DNA from: SHVO01 sp964576515
GTDB taxonomy: Bacteria > Pseudomonadota > Alphaproteobacteria > Rhodospirillales > Rhodospirillaceae
DNA: 64,000 nucleotides
Assembly (NCBI GenBank): GCA_964576515.1
Contig: CAZNUW010000001.1
Coordinates: forward strand, 372,001 to 436,000
Direction: 5' to 3'
The notes below the pieces were generated by a model. It saw only the letters and a program-made list of their open reading frames with translations, was not told the DNA's origin and made no database searches. The translations under genes were made by a program, and so were the position numbers. Below, in pieces: positions 1 through 9,914 of the stretch (positions within the stretch are counted from its first letter, which is position 1; each line of letters starts with the position of its first letter).

Positions 1-1
1 C

Positions 2-868
2 GAGATCGCGTCGTACCAGGTGACGGCGCCGGAAGCCCCACCCGCGGAGCCCCCACCCGAAGGCGCGCCGCCGGCGACCGAGGGGCCCGGCAGCGACGCC
101 GTTCTTGGGCCGCCGCCGCCGCCGCAAGGATCGAACGAGAGCCGTGTCGATACAGAAGCGCTGGACCCCGTGCGCGACGTCGGGCTGATCGTCACCGGCG
201 ATATGAGCCTCGTCTATTATAATGCGACGCTGTTTTACCGGATCACGGATTCCCAGGCCTTTGTCGTCAGCGGGCGGCACCTCGCACCCGCACTGGAACG
301 CGTGTTCCAAGCGAGCGCCGTGGCGGTCACCGGCAGCCGCGACATCGACACGATCCTCGTCGCGCGGCCCGAATCGCAAGGCGGAGACGGAACCGGCCCG
401 AGCCGGGAGTCCTTGCGCGCGGACCTCGTGACGGCGGTCAACGCGCGCCTCGACGACCTCGCCGCGCGCGGCGCGAGCCTCGGAATCGCCGTCAACCGCA
501 TCGATCTCGTACCCACCGTGCCCGCCGGCGCAAAGGCCGCCTTCGACTTTGTCCTGACCGCCGTGCAACGCGCCGAACGTTCGGCCAATGACGCCCGCAC
601 GGTGGCCCAACGGACGGTGCAAGGTTCCGAACGGACCTTCGACCGCATGAAGAGCGAAGCCGAAGCCCGGGCGCAGGAAGCCGTGGCGCGCGCCAACGCC
701 CAAACCGCGCCGGTGTTCGCGCTGACGGAAGGTTCGAACGGCAACCCCGACGTGGACGATCAGGTGTTCCGCGAGCGCGTCGGCACGCTGCTGAACGCCG
801 CGGGCCGCGTTTATACCGTCGATCAATACGGGACGCCGCTGCTGGCCACCGGGATTCCGCCGCGATGA
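2..868 (+). CDS. SPFH/band-7 (HflK-like) protein, 5' truncated
   Basis: The frame is open from the first bases, so the N-terminus lies outside the window; a GTG at 20 is an unlikely start because the residues before it read on. A Pro/Ala-rich linker is followed by a band-7-like core (motif DVGLIVTGDMSLVYYNATLFYRI) and an Ala/Glu/Arg-rich helical stretch (about residues 180-230) typical of stomatin/HflK proteins. Such proteins assemble in the inner membrane and modulate proteases or transporters. Its stop overlaps the start of the metal ATPase by 4 nt, so the two are translationally coupled; a second SPFH gene probably lies upstream. The assignment is by family resemblance, and a role in tuning the pump is inference. 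Confidence 0.72.
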   Translation, partial: EIASYQVTAPEAPPAEPPPEGAPPATEGPGSDAVLGPPPPPQGSNESRVDTEALDPVRDVGLIVTGDMSLVYYNATLFYRITDSQAFVVSGRHLAPALERVFQASAVAVTGSRDIDTILVARPESQGGDGTGPSRESLRADLVTAVNARLDDLAARGASLGIAVNRIDLVPTVPAGAKAAFDFVLTAVQRAERSANDARTVAQRTVQGSERTFDRMKSEAEARAQEAVARANAQTAPVFALTEGSNGNPDVDDQVFRERVGTLLNAAGRVYTVDQYGTPLLATGIPPR

Positions 869-2802
869 CAAGCGACACGTTGCCCAGCCCGGCGATGGGC
901 CTGCCGGACTCCACAGCGGATCGCGAGGCCGCCTTGTTGTCGACCGCCGAGCAACGCTCCCTCGCCTTGCGCCTCACGCTCTCGCTGGCCGCCGCGGGTT
1001 GCCTCATCGTGTGGGGCGGATTGCAGGTGTTCCGCCCCGACGAACAGGATCTCGCCAACCTTGTCGCTGGGCTCGCCGCCCTGCTTGTCGCGGGGCCAGC
1101 CCTGTCCGCGGCTTGGAAATCCTTACGCAAGCCCGGCCTGCACGGGATCATGGATCAGTTGATCGCCATCGCCATGCTCAGCGCGTGGACGGCCGGGGAC
1201 ATGACGACTGCGGCGCTGTTGCCCTTGGTCATGACCATCGGCCACATCCTCGAGGAACGCTCGCTCCTTGGCTCTCAAGAAGCCATCCGCGCCTTGTCGA
1301 AGCTCACGGAAAGCAAGGCGCGCCGTGTACTGGCCGACGGATCGGTGGAGGAGATCTTCGCCCGCGACTTGCGCGCCGGCGACAAGGTGCAAGTGTTGCC
1401 CGGCGAGCGCGTGCCGGCCGACGGGGTGGTCGGCAGCGGGCATTCCAACGTCGACACCGCGTCCATCACCGGAGAATCCCTGCCGGTCGAGGTCGCGCCG
1501 GGCTCGGAAGTACTCAACGGCGCGATGAACCTCGATGGCTCCCTTCACGTCACCATCACGCGCGTCGGGGCCGAAACCACGCTGGGGCGCGTGGTGGGGC
1601 TGCTGCGCGAGGCCGAACTCGCCAAGCCGCCCATCATGCGGCTGCTGGAACGCTATGCGAACCGCTACATCATTCTCGTTCTGTTACTGACGCTTGGAGC
1701 GTGGTTCGCCACCGGCAGCACGGTCATCCCGCTTGCCGTCCTGATCGCCTCGTGCCCCAGCGCCTTGATCCTGGCCGCGCCTGCGACCTCCATCGCCGCG
1801 ATCTCGGTTGCGAGCCGGCATGGAATCCTGGTCAAGGGCGCGGCGTTCCTCGAAGGCCTCGCCACCGTCGATTCCATCGCTCTCGATAAGACGGGCACGA
1901 TCACGTACGGACACCTCACGGTGATCGAACTCCATCCCGAGAACGGCGCCGCGCGCGACGAGATCGTCAGCACCGCGGGCGCGCTCGGCTCTACCAGCAA
2001 TCATCCCGTCAGCCGCGCGCTGACCGGTTATGCCGAAAACCATCCCGTCCTGGAGGTAATCGACCCGCAGGAAATGCGCGGCCTCGGCGTCGTGGCCAAA
2101 GACGGCAACGGTCTGACCGTCGCAATGGGGCGCGAGGCGTTATTCAAGGACCTGGACATCGCGCTACCGCCGCCGCCCGTGCACGACGGACCGGTTGTCG
2201 GCGTTTCGCGAGGGACGCGATTCCTCGGCTGGGTATTGTTGGCCGACCAGCAGCGCCCGGAAGCCAAGGCCGCCATGGACGACCTGACCGGCCTCGGCCT
2301 CAACGACAAGATGGTCATCACGGGCGATCGCCGCGCCGCCGCCGACCGCGTGGCGGCCGACGTGGGCATCGACGAAGTTCATGCGGAACTGCTGCCGGCG
2401 GAAAAGATGGAGCGGATCCTGACGAAAGTCCGCGCGGGTTTCCGGCCTCTGGTCGTCGGTGACGGAATCAACGACGCCCTGGCCTTGAAGGCGGGCGCGG
2501 TGGGCATCGCGATGGGCGTCAAGGGCACGGATGTGGCGCTCGCATCCGCCGACCTCGTGCTCATGACCAACGACTTGCGCCGCCTCGGCACGTGCATCCG
2601 CCTCAGCCGCCGGTGCCGGCGCACCATCTATACGAATGTCGCCATCGGCCTTGTGTGGACCGTCGTGATGGTGGGCCTGGCCTTAGGCGGCGTCTTCGGC
2701 GCAAGCGGCGCCCTGGTGGCGGCGCTTCTTCAGAACGCGAGCAGCCTCGTCGTCATGACGAACGCGGGACGCCTGCTGAAGTTCGACGAAACCCTCAGCT
2801 AA
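865..2802 (+). CDS. heavy-metal-translocating P1B-type ATPase
   Basis: A 645-residue ATP-driven cation pump of the inner membrane. Visible motifs are TGES (residues 202-205, actuator domain), the phosphorylation site DKTGT (Asp341), the P1B signature HP (380-381) and GDGIND (532-537). Paired hydrophobic segments lie near 35-55, 65-83, 95-125, 265-310 and at the C-terminus. There is no N-terminal CxxC metal-binding domain. The intramembrane motif is Cys297-Pro298-Ser299 rather than the common CPC, so the transported metal cannot be assigned with confidence. ATG overlaps the SPFH stop (ATGA). The stop codon overlaps that of the convergent ohr gene. Confidence 0.9.
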   Translation: MTSDTLPSPAMGLPDSTADREAALLSTAEQRSLALRLTLSLAAAGCLIVWGGLQVFRPDEQDLANLVAGLAALLVAGPALSAAWKSLRKPGLHGIMDQLIAIAMLSAWTAGDMTTAALLPLVMTIGHILEERSLLGSQEAIRALSKLTESKARRVLADGSVEEIFARDLRAGDKVQVLPGERVPADGVVGSGHSNVDTASITGESLPVEVAPGSEVLNGAMNLDGSLHVTITRVGAETTLGRVVGLLREAELAKPPIMRLLERYANRYIILVLLLTLGAWFATGSTVIPLAVLIASCPSALILAAPATSIAAISVASRHGILVKGAAFLEGLATVDSIALDKTGTITYGHLTVIELHPENGAARDEIVSTAGALGSTSNHPVSRALTGYAENHPVLEVIDPQEMRGLGVVAKDGNGLTVAMGREALFKDLDIALPPPPVHDGPVVGVSRGTRFLGWVLLADQQRPEAKAAMDDLTGLGLNDKMVITGDRRAAADRVAADVGIDEVHAELLPAEKMERILTKVRAGFRPLVVGDGINDALALKAGAVGIAMGVKGTDVALASADLVLMTNDLRRLGTCIRLSRRCRRTIYTNVAIGLVWTVVMVGLALGGVFGASGALVAALLQNASSLVVMTNAGRLLKFDETLS

Positions 2803-3233
2803 ACTTCCAAGCTGAATTCGATATTGCCGCGGGTTGCGTGGCTGTAGGGGCACACCTTCTCGTGCGCTTCCTCGACCAGAGCCTTGAGCTCGTCCTTCGG
2901 CATGGACGGATGGGTCACTTTCATGGCGACCGCGATCCCGAAACCGCCGCCCTCGCGCGGACCGACGGAGGTCGTGCAGGTAACGGTCGCCGCGCTCGCG
3001 TCCTTCTTGTGTTGTTTCGCGACGAAGTCCAAAGCGCCTCCGAAGCAGGCGGCATAACCGGCGGCGAACAGATGCTCAGGTGTGGTCGTATTCGGAAGAC
3101 CGGGCCCGCCCATTTCCTTGCGCACCGACAGATCGACGCTGACGGAACCGTCCGTCGTTTCGGAGTGGCCGTTGCGGCCGCCGGTGCTGTTGGCGACGGC
3201 GCTGACGAGCGGTTTAATGGTGTAGGCTGCCAT
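2799..3233 (-). CDS. ohr: organic hydroperoxide resistance protein (Ohr/OsmC family)
   Basis: A 144-residue thiol peroxidase that reduces organic hydroperoxides in the cytoplasm. Both reactive cysteines are present: Cys63 in AACFGG and Cys128 in VCPYSHATRGN. The HLFAAGYAACF block separates Ohr from generic OsmC. The start at 3233 follows AGGAGA at good spacing; a longer in-frame reading to 3644 has no support. It is convergent with the metal ATPase and their stop codons overlap, leaving no room for a terminator. Confidence 0.93.
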   Translation of the reverse strand: MAAYTIKPLVSAVANSTGGRNGHSETTDGSVSVDLSVRKEMGGPGLPNTTTPEHLFAAGYAACFGGALDFVAKQHKKDASAATVTCTTSVGPREGGGFGIAVAMKVTHPSMPKDELKALVEEAHEKVCPYSHATRGNIEFSLEV

Positions 3234-3335
3234 GAGCGTTCTCCTCATCGATGGTCGAAGCTTTGGAATAGCGTGCAGATTGCGCCACGCGCGGCATGAT
3301 GTACAACAGTCATATTTTTGAAAGAGAGGCTCAGA

Positions 3336-4109
3336 TTGGCGACGTCCGGCTTTGAAGTCACCACTCACACCTTCACCGGCGCGCACGGCGACCGCATGGC
3401 TTTCCACGAGATGGGGCCCGCGGACGGACGTCCGCTCATCCTGATCCATGGGCTGTTCTCCAACGCGCAGGTGAATTGGATCAAATACGGCCATGCGGCG
3501 AAACTGGCCGCGCAGGGCCGCCGGGTCATCATGCCGGATTTGCGCGCCCACGGTGAAAGCGCGCGCAGTTACGACAAGGCGGACTACACCGCCGACATTC
3601 TCGCCGACGACAATCTGGGACTGGTCGAACAACTGGGGCTTCAACCCCGCGGCTACGACTTAGGGGGATACTCCCTTGGCGGACGCACGACCGCGCGCAT
3701 GTTGACGCGCGGCGCGAAACCGGGGCGCGCGATGCTGGCGGGCATGGGCCTGGAAGGTTTGCTCGATCTCGCCAACCGCGCCGATTTTTTCCGGCACGTG
3801 CTGGAGGGCGCCGGCACACACGAGAAATTCTCGAGCGCGTGGATGGCGGAAGCCTTCCTGAAGACCACCGGCGGCGATCCAAAGGCGCTGCTTCTTCTGA
3901 TGAACAGCTTCCCCTCCGTGCCACGCGCGGCGCTCGATACTTTCGACATGCCTATTCTGGTGCTGACCGGCGCCCAGGATCACGACAACGGGTCCGCCCG
4001 CGCGCTCGCCGATGCGTTGCCCGACGCGACCTATGTCGAAGTGCCCGGCAATCACATGAGCGCAGTTACGGCGCCCGATCTTGGCGACGCGCTCGCGCGT
4101 TGGTTCTGA
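3336..4109 (+). CDS. alpha/beta-fold hydrolase
   Basis: A 257-residue cytoplasmic serine hydrolase. Visible elements are the oxyanion motif LILIHGLFSN (about 34-43), the nucleophile elbow GYSLGG with Ser113, a candidate acid in the LTGAQDHD segment and the catalytic His in VPGNHMSA near the end. TTG at 3336 is preferred over the TTG at 3318 because GAGAGG lies 7 nt upstream of it. The substrate cannot be read from the sequence. It runs in the same direction as the sensor kinase but is separated from it by 141 nt. Confidence 0.83.
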   Translation: MATSGFEVTTHTFTGAHGDRMAFHEMGPADGRPLILIHGLFSNAQVNWIKYGHAAKLAAQGRRVIMPDLRAHGESARSYDKADYTADILADDNLGLVEQLGLQPRGYDLGGYSLGGRTTARMLTRGAKPGRAMLAGMGLEGLLDLANRADFFRHVLEGAGTHEKFSSAWMAEAFLKTTGGDPKALLLLMNSFPSVPRAALDTFDMPILVLTGAQDHDNGSARALADALPDATYVEVPGNHMSAVTAPDLGDALARWF

Positions 4110-4250
4110 GTGTGAACGGAACCGACGCTTTATCACGCCGAAAGCCGCAACTTTTTGATGCTGTTACCGTTTATAAAAGCTACCAATAGCTGCATTAACC
4201 CGGGCGAGAACCTCGTCTCTCCCGGTATTCGTATCTAAGGTCCAACGGTT

Positions 4251-6395
4251 TTGTTTGCACGTTTCACGCCCGTCGCGCTTCTTTCCTTTTTTGCTCTGAT
4301 CGGCGTCATCATCTCGGGCGTCACCGTCGCGCTGGCGCTGCACCAGCCATGGTTGGGACTGACCCTCGCGCAGAAAGCGGAGACGGGAGAAGTCTGGATC
4401 GCGGCGGCACAGCGCTCCGACGTCGCGGGTCCCTTACCCGCCCGGCTTCACAGCGTCGGCGGAATCCCGGTGACCTCCGGCGATCTTGTCGAGGAGCCGG
4501 ACACGCTCACGACCTATACAGAGATGCGCGCCTTCTTCGCGCGCCAGGAAACGTTGCACGGGACCCTGACCCGCGGCCCTGTCGTGCTCGATGTCGCAAA
4601 CGATGGGGGCGAAATGCGGCGGGTCACGATAACGCCGCAAGACGGACGGCCGATCGCCGATATGCCGGTCTCGTTCTGGGTCCAGATCTTCGTCGGGCTG
4701 GCGGCGTATCTCGTGAGCATTTGGGTCTGGTCCTTGCGCCGCGAGGACGCCAGCACTCGCCTGTTCGCCCTCACCGGCGCTTGCATCATTCTCTTCTCTC
4801 ATGCGGCGGCGATTTACAGCACGCGTGAACTCGCCATCGACGGAACCCTCTTCCGCGCCCTTTCCATCGCGAACCACGGCGGCGCATCGGGGTTCGGCGT
4901 ATCGATGATCGCGCTTCTGTTGACCTATCCGCGGCGGGTCGTCGACGCCCGGATTCCGGGCGCGCTCGCTGCGCTCGCCGGCGTCTGGTGGCTCGCGGAT
5001 TCCGCGCATATCCTTTTCGATGGCCCGCCGCTCGGGTCCCATCTGATTACGGTCCTGGAAATGATCGGCATCTTCGCGGCCGGCGGCGTGCAATACGCGA
5101 AGGCCGGAAGCGATCCGCGCGCACGCGCCGTCTTGCGCTGGTTCGGCCTGTCCGTTTCGGTCGGCGCGGGGATTTTCGTCTTCGCCATCGTCGCGCCCAG
5201 TCTTGTGGGCGCATCGCCGTTGTTTTCGCAAGGATACGGCTTCCTTTCGTTCCTTCTGATCCACGCCGGTCTCGCGGTCGGCGTTTCGCGCCATCGTGTG
5301 TTTGAATTGGACCGGTGGGCGTTCCGCATCGTGTTCTACCTGGTCGGCGCGATCCTGTTGGTTGCGTTGGACGCTGTGTTGATTCTGGTCGTCGCGATCG
5401 ACCGCGCGCCCGCGTTCGGCTTCTCCCTCCTCGCCGTCGCATTCCTCTACCTCCCGTTCCGCGACACGTTGGCCCGACGCATCGGTCGCGCGCATGGGCC
5501 CGACCGCGGCAAATGGTTCCAGCAGGTCGTGGGCATCGCCTTGACCCGCGACACCGACGCGCAGAACGCGCGCTGGCAAGCGCTGCTGCAAGACATCTTC
5601 GCGCCGCTCAAGATCGAGCCGCTTACCAACGTGTCCGCGCCCGCCTTGACGGCCGAGGGCTTGGAAATCGCGGTGCCCGCCGCGGACGCCGTCGGCGCCG
5701 TGCGTCTCGCCTATGCACACGGCGGGCGGAAACTGTTCACCCCGCGGGACGTCGATTTGATCGGTGAACTTCACGCCATGCTGGTTCATGCGGTGGACAG
5801 CCGCCGCGCCTATGAAAAAGGCGTAAACCAGGAACGCACCCGAATCGCCCGCGACATGCACGACAATATCGGCGTGCAATTGTTGGGCGCCCTACACAGC
5901 CAAGAGACAAACCGTAAGAACGTCTTGATCCGCGAGACCTTGTCGGACCTGCGTGACATCATCAACAACGCATCGGCGCCCGGCGTGCCGCCCGAGGACG
6001 CCCTGGCCGACTTGCGCGCGGAAATCGCCGATCATCTCGCGGCCGCCGGCATCGCGCTGACGTGGGACAGCGAGGTCGCGCCGAACATGATGCTGTCGCC
6101 GCCGGCGCTTCATGCCCTCCGCTCCGTCATCCGCGAGGCCGCTGGGAACGTCATCAAACATGCCCAGGCCTCAGTGGTGCAAATCGCGATCTCGTGCTCC
6201 ACCGAGAGCATCGTTTTTGTCGTCGAGGACAATGGCCGCGGGTTTGACGAAAAAGCGGTCGCCCGCGGCAATGGGCTGGCGAATATGCGCGCCCGCGCGG
6301 CCGGATTGAACGGCGCCTTCGCGCTGACAAGCCGTGAAGGCGACACGCGGATCGAAGGGACGTTGGATCTTTCCTTCGCGGGCGCTGCGCAATGA
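4251..6395 (+). CDS. membrane sensor histidine kinase (NarL/DegS type, HisKA_3)
   Basis: A 714-residue inner-membrane kinase. An N-terminal transmembrane helix precedes a periplasmic PDZ-like segment (about 30-140). About seven further hydrophobic segments (150-400) are followed by a GAF-like linker and the dimerisation helix RIARDMHDN with phospho-acceptor His537. The ATPase domain shows the N-box (EAAGNVIKHA) and G1 box (VEDNGRGF). The start is TTG. Its stop overlaps the response-regulator ATG by 4 nt, so the two form one two-component system. The ligand is unknown. Confidence 0.88.
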   Translation: MFARFTPVALLSFFALIGVIISGVTVALALHQPWLGLTLAQKAETGEVWIAAAQRSDVAGPLPARLHSVGGIPVTSGDLVEEPDTLTTYTEMRAFFARQETLHGTLTRGPVVLDVANDGGEMRRVTITPQDGRPIADMPVSFWVQIFVGLAAYLVSIWVWSLRREDASTRLFALTGACIILFSHAAAIYSTRELAIDGTLFRALSIANHGGASGFGVSMIALLLTYPRRVVDARIPGALAALAGVWWLADSAHILFDGPPLGSHLITVLEMIGIFAAGGVQYAKAGSDPRARAVLRWFGLSVSVGAGIFVFAIVAPSLVGASPLFSQGYGFLSFLLIHAGLAVGVSRHRVFELDRWAFRIVFYLVGAILLVALDAVLILVVAIDRAPAFGFSLLAVAFLYLPFRDTLARRIGRAHGPDRGKWFQQVVGIALTRDTDAQNARWQALLQDIFAPLKIEPLTNVSAPALTAEGLEIAVPAADAVGAVRLAYAHGGRKLFTPRDVDLIGELHAMLVHAVDSRRAYEKGVNQERTRIARDMHDNIGVQLLGALHSQETNRKNVLIRETLSDLRDIINNASAPGVPPEDALADLRAEIADHLAAAGIALTWDSEVAPNMMLSPPALHALRSVIREAAGNVIKHAQASVVQIAISCSTESIVFVVEDNGRGFDEKAVARGNGLANMRARAAGLNGAFALTSREGDTRIEGTLDLSFAGAAQ

Positions 6396-7036
6396 TGCGT
6401 GTCCTCATCGTCGAGGATATCGCCGAGAGTCGCCGCTGGCTGCGCGACGCCGTTTTCGTCGCGTTCGGCGACTGCGACGTCGAGGAAGCCGCCGACGTGC
6501 GCACCGCTCAATCCGCCGCCGCGAAAGGCGGCTATACGCTCGCGCTCATCGATATCGGCCTGCCGGACGGCTCGGGTCTTGAGGTTCTGCGGACGTTACG
6601 CGGCCAGGACGCGAAGACCCTTTGCGTCGTGACCACGGTGCTGGGCGAGGACGCCCACATCGTCGCCGCCCTGTCGGCGGGCGCCGACGGCTATCTGCTT
6701 AAGGAACAGCCCACGGAAGTCTTCACGCTGCAATTGAAGCAGATCGCCGCGGGCGTGCCCGCGCTGGCGCCCTCCGTCGCCCGGCGCATCATGGAACACT
6801 TCCGCTTGACCGGGCCGTGCGCGGAACCCAGTGAGACGCTGACCGACCGGGAAAAGGAAGTCCTCAGCCTGATCGGCCGCGGATTGCGCAACGCCGAGGT
6901 CGCCCGCACGCTCCGCCTCTCCGAGAACACCGTGGCGGGCTATATCAAGGATATCTACCGCAAGCTCGGCATCTCGAACCGCGCGGAAGCGTCGTGGCAC
7001 GCCCTCCGGCTCGGCCTCACTGTGTCCCGCCCATAA
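6392..7036 (+). CDS. NarL/FixJ-family response regulator
   Basis: A 214-residue transcription factor. The receiver domain (1-120) has acidic-pocket residues at the start, phospho-acceptor Asp54 (LIDIGLPDG) and a conserved Lys in LLKEQP. A C-terminal LuxR-type helix-turn-helix follows (LTDREKEVLSLIGRG through NTVAGYIKDIYRKL). It is the cognate partner of the kinase that overlaps it by 4 nt. Target genes are not evident; the divergent or adjacent secreted-protein cluster is one possibility, but no binding site was recognised. Confidence 0.92.
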   Translation: MMRVLIVEDIAESRRWLRDAVFVAFGDCDVEEAADVRTAQSAAAKGGYTLALIDIGLPDGSGLEVLRTLRGQDAKTLCVVTTVLGEDAHIVAALSAGADGYLLKEQPTEVFTLQLKQIAAGVPALAPSVARRIMEHFRLTGPCAEPSETLTDREKEVLSLIGRGLRNAEVARTLRLSENTVAGYIKDIYRKLGISNRAEASWHALRLGLTVSRP

Positions 7037-7065
7037 AAAAGGAGCGCCGGACGAACCGGCGCTCC
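7035..7065 (-). terminator. intrinsic terminator of the secreted-protein operon
   Basis: A perfect 10-bp stem (7041-7050 with 7056-7065) and 5-nt loop are followed, on the minus strand, by six T. It sits 36 nt after the FecR-like gene stop. It also lies just past the stop of the plus-strand response regulator and may attenuate both directions. Confidence 0.85.
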
Positions 7066-7100
7066 CAAGGGAGTGGGTAGGAGCTTGCGGATCGGGAGGT

Positions 7101-9902
7101 TTATTTCCCGAACACCGCGACACCATCGACCTGTTTGGTGAAGGTGCCGCCCGCAATGGTGTAGGCTAAACCCACGTGGCTTGCGCCCGCGCCGGCGAGG
7201 AAACCGGTGATATCGACTTCGCACGTCGCGCCGCCACAGGCCGGTCCGCCGCTCGCGAGACCGATACCGTATTTCGAGAAGGCCATATCGGTGGCGCGGA
7301 CGCTGATCTCGCTCGAGCCTGGAGTCGCCACGCCGCCAGTCGTCTTGACGGCGTACGTATGACCGCCAATGGCGACGTTCATGTCGACGCCGACCTTCGC
7401 GGTCGCGCCGAACGCCACCGCCGCCGAGCCGGTGACGGACCCCGGCGCAACCGATCCGTCGCGGATCGTCGGCTTGGTGGACCCGACCAACGCATAGGTC
7501 GCCGTGCCGGTGGTCGGCACGTTCGTGGCGGGTTCGCCGTACACGAGGGCGACGCCGGAGTTGGCGCCGCGCGTGACCGGCGCCATCGTGAAGAACGTGC
7601 CCGCCGTCTTTCCGTCGGCCCATCGCGACCAGCCGATCACGCTGCCCGCCGCCCCTGCTTCGAGGGATTTATTGGTGCCGCGTTCCGGCGCTTCGGTCGT
7701 ATTTTTTGTCCAGACGTACTTGTCGAGCGTGCCCGCCCCGTCTGTGGTGATGGTCACCTTGTCGCGGCCGTCGATGCCGATTTCACTACCGGCATAGGCG
7801 AGGTTCTGGTTGGTGGCCACGGTCGGCGTGCCCGGCTGCGTCGGTGTGGTCGGGGTGGTTGGCGTGGAACCCGCCGGTCCGAAAGCCGCCGCGCCGCTGA
7901 TGCGCTCGCCGCCGTTCGTTGCGTAGCTGGCGGCGAGATAGGCGGCGTTGGCGCCGGCCGGGGTGAGGTAGAAGCGCATGGTGCAATCGGCGGTCCCCGC
8001 GCAGGCCCGGCCCTGTCCCGTCACAGCGGATGTAAAGGTGTAGCTGCCTTGCGCATGCGGGTTAGCTGTGAAGCCGCCGGACGGATTCGCGGCGCCGCTC
8101 GGTGACGTAAAGCTGTAGGTGGCGTCGTTCGGCATGGTGATCGTGCCGTCGATAGCCACCCGCACGCTCGCCCCGTAGGTCACGGCCAATTGCGCCGCGA
8201 ACGTCCCAGGCGCGGACGCGCCGTTCTCGAACGTCGCCTTCGTGGCCGACAGGAGGCTATAGGTGACCGCACCGCTGGTGGGGATTGTGGTGACGCCGGT
8301 TTTCGCGAAGGCATAGTGAACGCCCTGATTCTCGTTCAACGTCCATTCGCGGCCGCTGAGCGTGAACTTCCCGCCGGTGAAGCGCCCCACGATCAATGCA
8401 TCGTTCTCGAACACATCCGCAAACGTTCCATTTTCCGTATAGATCACCGAAGACCCTGTCGGAATTTCGGTGGGACGTCCGCTGGCAAAGGGAACGTTCT
8501 GTTGCGCGAGCGACGTATGTCCGTTCTGTCCGGGAACGCCGAAACTCAACGAGCCGCGCACCGCGATTGCGACGGCGGGACCGACCGGACCCGGATCCAC
8601 CGGATTTGGGTTGGTCGGGGTCGTCGGGGTGGTCGGCAATCCCGGGAACTGGTCCGGATTGCCGCCGGTGCGCAGATAATCGAGATAGGCCTGGATCGCG
8701 GTTGCTTGCGCGCCGAAGAGCGTGTTGAGCAAGCCGGTGCCGGCAAGCGCTTCCAGGTACTGGCGAATCACCGTCGCGCTCAGGGCCGTGTATTGGCTGG
8801 GCAGCCCACCGCCCTGGAGGAACGAGATATAAGCGGTGATCGCTTGGACATAGGCGGTGGTGAAACCGTCGCCGATGCCGCCCACGCCGCCGCCGGCGGC
8901 AAGGGCTTCTAGATAAGTGTTGATGAACGTCTGATATTCCGCCGACAGACCGTTGAAGGCGCCGGTCGCACGGACGTATGCGAGATAGGCGTTGATGGCG
9001 GCGGCGCTCGCCCCGGTGAAGTCAGCCGGCAAGCCTCCGCTTTGCAGCAGCTCGATATACTGCGTCATCAAGGCGCCGTAGGCCGTTTGGAATTGCGCAG
9101 GCAAACCGCCATCTTCCAGATACGACAGATAGGCGCGCACGAGATCGGGACCCGCCCCCTGGAAAGCCGGCGCGCCGTAGATCTGCGACAACCGCGTCGC
9201 GTATTCCACCAGCGTCGCGGCGTCGCCGACGGGGAACGTCGCGAGGCTGGGATTTTCGGCTGTGGCCTGCAACCGGACGGCCGCGGACACCACGTCGCCC
9301 GATGCACCGATGGCGGCCAAGGCCTGACCAAGGCTGACGGGCTGACCATTCGTCGCCGCCGCCACGATTCCGCCCGTGCGCTGATCGACCACAGCCGGAG
9401 CGGCCTGCGCGCCGTTGGCGATGACGCCGGACGGCGTCTGGTTCGCGGCCGCGCGCCACGCCTGCCCGGCGGTGAACGCGTTGCCGCCGTTGAACGTGAC
9501 ACGGCCGGCGAGAACGTTCCCGGTATAGGTATTGCCGTTCACGTTAAAGGTGCCGCCGCCGCTCGCGGTCACTTGCGCGGTAGCGCCGCCCGGGAGGCTG
9601 ACGCGCACGGTGTCGCGCGAGGCGACAACAGTCGCGTTGCCCGCATGGACGGTGACGCTGCCATCGGCGGAGGCCGTGAAGGCACCGGCCCCGACGAAGG
9701 AAACGATGCCGCCGTTATCGAGACGAAGCTGCGTTGCCGCGCCCGAGGTTTGCACCCGCTGCCCGGCGACGACCTGCGCCCGTTGCGCCTGGCCGTTGCC
9801 GAGGGTCAGGATATCGGCCGCGAAAGCGATCGAGGGAAGCGAGAGCGCGGTACCGGCCAGCAAAAGAGCGGGGACCGTGCGTGCGGTGTTGTGAACTGCC
9901 AT
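7101..9902 (-). CDS. large secreted protein: FecR-like domain, helical repeats, two TbpB-like barrels
   Basis: 933 residues with a Sec signal peptide (cleavage near AFA-AD, residue 29) and no lipobox Cys. Layout: FecR-like beta domain (about 32-150); a helical region (190-420) with seven units of about 25 residues around the motif YLxxLxxGGLPxxF; a Pro/Thr linker (421-442); barrel-like domain 1 (443-678); a second PTTPTTPT linker; barrel-like domain 2 (697-933). The two C-terminal domains repeat each other (xVTYxLxxxTKxTxxxGxxAPG) and each has a close Cys pair (634/640 and 889/894). They resemble the small lipocalin-like barrels of TbpB/HpuA-type Slam cargo. It lies 12 nt after the Slam-like gene, with AAGGAGT before ATG. 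Export by that partner is inference. Confidence 0.7.
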   Translation of the reverse strand: MAVHNTARTVPALLLAGTALSLPSIAFAADILTLGNGQAQRAQVVAGQRVQTSGAATQLRLDNGGIVSFVGAGAFTASADGSVTVHAGNATVVASRDTVRVSLPGGATAQVTASGGGTFNVNGNTYTGNVLAGRVTFNGGNAFTAGQAWRAAANQTPSGVIANGAQAAPAVVDQRTGGIVAAATNGQPVSLGQALAAIGASGDVVSAAVRLQATAENPSLATFPVGDAATLVEYATRLSQIYGAPAFQGAGPDLVRAYLSYLEDGGLPAQFQTAYGALMTQYIELLQSGGLPADFTGASAAAINAYLAYVRATGAFNGLSAEYQTFINTYLEALAAGGGVGGIGDGFTTAYVQAITAYISFLQGGGLPSQYTALSATVIRQYLEALAGTGLLNTLFGAQATAIQAYLDYLRTGGNPDQFPGLPTTPTTPTNPNPVDPGPVGPAVAIAVRGSLSFGVPGQNGHTSLAQQNVPFASGRPTEIPTGSSVIYTENGTFADVFENDALIVGRFTGGKFTLSGREWTLNENQGVHYAFAKTGVTTIPTSGAVTYSLLSATKATFENGASAPGTFAAQLAVTYGASVRVAIDGTITMPNDATYSFTSPSGAANPSGGFTANPHAQGSYTFTSAVTGQGRACAGTADCTMRFYLTPAGANAAYLAASYATNGGERISGAAAFGPAGSTPTTPTTPTQPGTPTVATNQNLAYAGSEIGIDGRDKVTITTDGAGTLDKYVWTKNTTEAPERGTNKSLEAGAAGSVIGWSRWADGKTAGTFFTMAPVTRGANSGVALVYGEPATNVPTTGTATYALVGSTKPTIRDGSVAPGSVTGSAAVAFGATAKVGVDMNVAIGGHTYAVKTTGGVATPGSSEISVRATDMAFSKYGIGLASGGPACGGATCEVDITGFLAGAGASHVGLAYTIAGGTFTKQVDGVAVFGK

Positions 9903-9914
9903 GATCTCTACTCC

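Noticed and set aside
4434..5879. A 481-codon minus-strand frame opposite the histidine kinase
   Set aside because: Shadow of the GC-rich kinase gene; Arg/Asp/Glu-rich composition, no family motif, and the plus strand has clear kinase domains.
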